DNA of 64,000 bases, from NCBI GenBank assembly GCA_015657535.1, contig JADHZB010000865.1, positions 26,001 to 90,000 on the forward strand, written 5' to 3'. Made by a program: the position numbers and the translations under genes. Of the stretch, positions 63,124 through 64,000 are shown one piece after another. The notes below the pieces were generated by a model that was not told where the DNA came from, made no database searches, and saw only the letters and a program-made list of their open reading frames with translations. The stretch comes from Nephromyces sp. MM_2019 (Eukaryota; Apicomplexa; Aconoidasida; Nephromycida). Position 1 is the stretch's first letter. Every line of letters begins with the position of its first letter.

Positions 63124-63283
63124 CTCAATGTGTATATACTTGTATACTTACACACCTATATAGTGAATGTATTAGGTTATATATATTTGTAGTTTGATTG
63201 TTAAGATTATCATACACCGTTGCTTAAACTAATTAGATATATGGGTATAGCATTTCGTAATCAGAGGAAGAGATTATAATATT

Positions 63284-63361
63284 TGTGTGTACTCCTTGTA
63301 TGTGTGTATGTAGTATGATTTGGGTGTGCTCCTTGTGTGTGTGTATGTGTAGTATGATTTG
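63284..63361. repeat. Two imperfect units of about 39 bp
   Basis: Two units starting GTGTGTACTCCTTG and GTGTGCTCCTTG, each ending in GTAGTATGATTTGG, at about 63284-63322 and 63323-63361. A decayed third unit follows. Confidence 0.65.
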
Positions 63362-63504
63362 GGTGTATGCTCTGTATTGGTGTAGTTATATAATTGAATA
63401 CTGTATATGTGTAATGTGAGGTTTAGTGATTGAACGTGTGCGGGGGGGGAGTTGTACGTTCTATATGGTGATTTGTGGAAAGGTGTGGACAAGGTAAACG
63501 AAAG

Positions 63505-63660
63505 GGTGTGAGTGTGTATGTATTAGAGGAGGTGTGAGTCTGTGTGTTTGTTAGATAGAGTGTAAGTGTGTTTTTGTTAATTAGGGTGTGAGTGTGTGTT
63601 TGTTAGATAGGGTGTGAGTGTTTGTTTGTTAGAAAGGGTGTAAGTGTGTATTACAGATGG
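63505..63660. repeat. 26-bp minisatellite
   Basis: About six imperfect units beginning GGTGTGAG or GTGTAAG, near 63505, 63531, 63559, 63585, 63611 and 63637, mostly spaced 26 bases apart and ending in TTGTTAGATA-like sequence. Confidence 0.75.
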
Positions 63661-64000
63661 TAAGTATGTGTAGTAGAAGAAAGGAATATATGTGTATTTC
63701 AAAGGATAAGTGTATTGTAGAGGAGGGTTAGGTATTGGGCAATAGTGTGTAGGGTGTGTAAGGGAGAAGGGTGATGAGTTTATATATTTTAAGCAAAGGG
63801 ATATGTAAGGGAAGTGTAGATTGTGTATGATTTAAGTTGTTGTATGCGTGTGTGAGTGCGTGCTAAGTATATATATAACAAAATCGTTCAATTTAAAAAA
63901 TCAAAATTGAAATATCTTGATAAAATAACATTTTTGTTATTCAATGTATTGTTTTTATAATAAATTCAAGTTTGTTTGGAGTTTTTATAATTTTCACTCA

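Larger units (their letters stand above)
63124..64000. other. TG-rich right end of the window
   Basis: No gene is seen. From about 63280 to 63850 the + strand is made largely of TGTG, GTAG and TTAG words, with the repeats below. It includes the promoter region of the SURF6-like gene. No TTTAGGG-type telomere repeat is present. Confidence 0.5.

Noticed and set aside
63505..63660. Telomere repeat
   Set aside because: The 26-bp units contain TTAG words but no regular TTTAGGG-type array, and sequence continues to an AT-rich end.

Overview
This is an AT-rich nuclear window from a eukaryote. Its genes are broken by many short introns, almost all GT-AG, and are spaced 0.3 to 2.8 kb apart on both strands. 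It is best read as an apicomplexan or close alveolate that keeps a plastid. Three things point that way: an alveolin (membrane-skeleton protein with Val/Pro/Lys/Glu-rich repeats), branched-chain ketoacid dehydrogenase E1 alpha (in most apicomplexans the mitochondrial stand-in for pyruvate dehydrogenase), and bacterial-type GatA and TilS carrying secretory-type leaders of the kind that send proteins to an apicoplast. The species cannot be named from this sequence.

Layout. 0.5-7.8 kb, + strand: V-ATPase proteolipid c, BCKDH E1 alpha, alveolin. 8.3-13.9 kb, - strand: GatA and TilS. 15.3-16.2 kb, +: mitochondrial ATP synthase subunit c. 16.5-19 kb, -: EngB-type GTPase. 19-21.7 kb: largest gap. 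21.7-28.7 kb: a small membrane protein (-) and, divergently, a 2008-residue EDRF1-like TPR protein (+). 28.9-30 kb, -: coiled-coil orphan. 30.8-43.2 kb, +: metaxin/Sam37-like protein, TSR1, a 259-residue membrane orphan, a 405-residue coiled-coil orphan. 43.7-50.4 kb, -: UQCC1/CBP3-like chaperone, a 301-residue coiled-coil orphan, a TKL-like kinase. 52.2-59.8 kb, +: HMG-box protein, a ubiquitin-like/Cys-rich protein, AMMECR1, a multi-spanning membrane protein. 59.8-64 kb: repeat-rich DNA around a - strand SURF6/RRP14 gene.

Gene models were rebuilt by hand from reading frames and splice sites. Every intron phase closes except at the 5' end of the EngB gene. There is no operon logic, but themes recur: mitochondrial energy and import (BCKDH, ATP synthase c, UQCC1, metaxin), plastid-type translation (GatA, TilS, EngB), ribosome biogenesis (TSR1, SURF6) and the cortical skeleton (alveolin, possibly the multi-spanning protein). 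I found no transposon, tRNA, rRNA, CRISPR array or telomere repeat, and no convincing undescribed multi-gene system. The best leads are the orphan proteins, the ubiquitin-like/Cys-rich protein, the EDRF1 and metaxin homologues in this lineage, and the repeat-rich right end.
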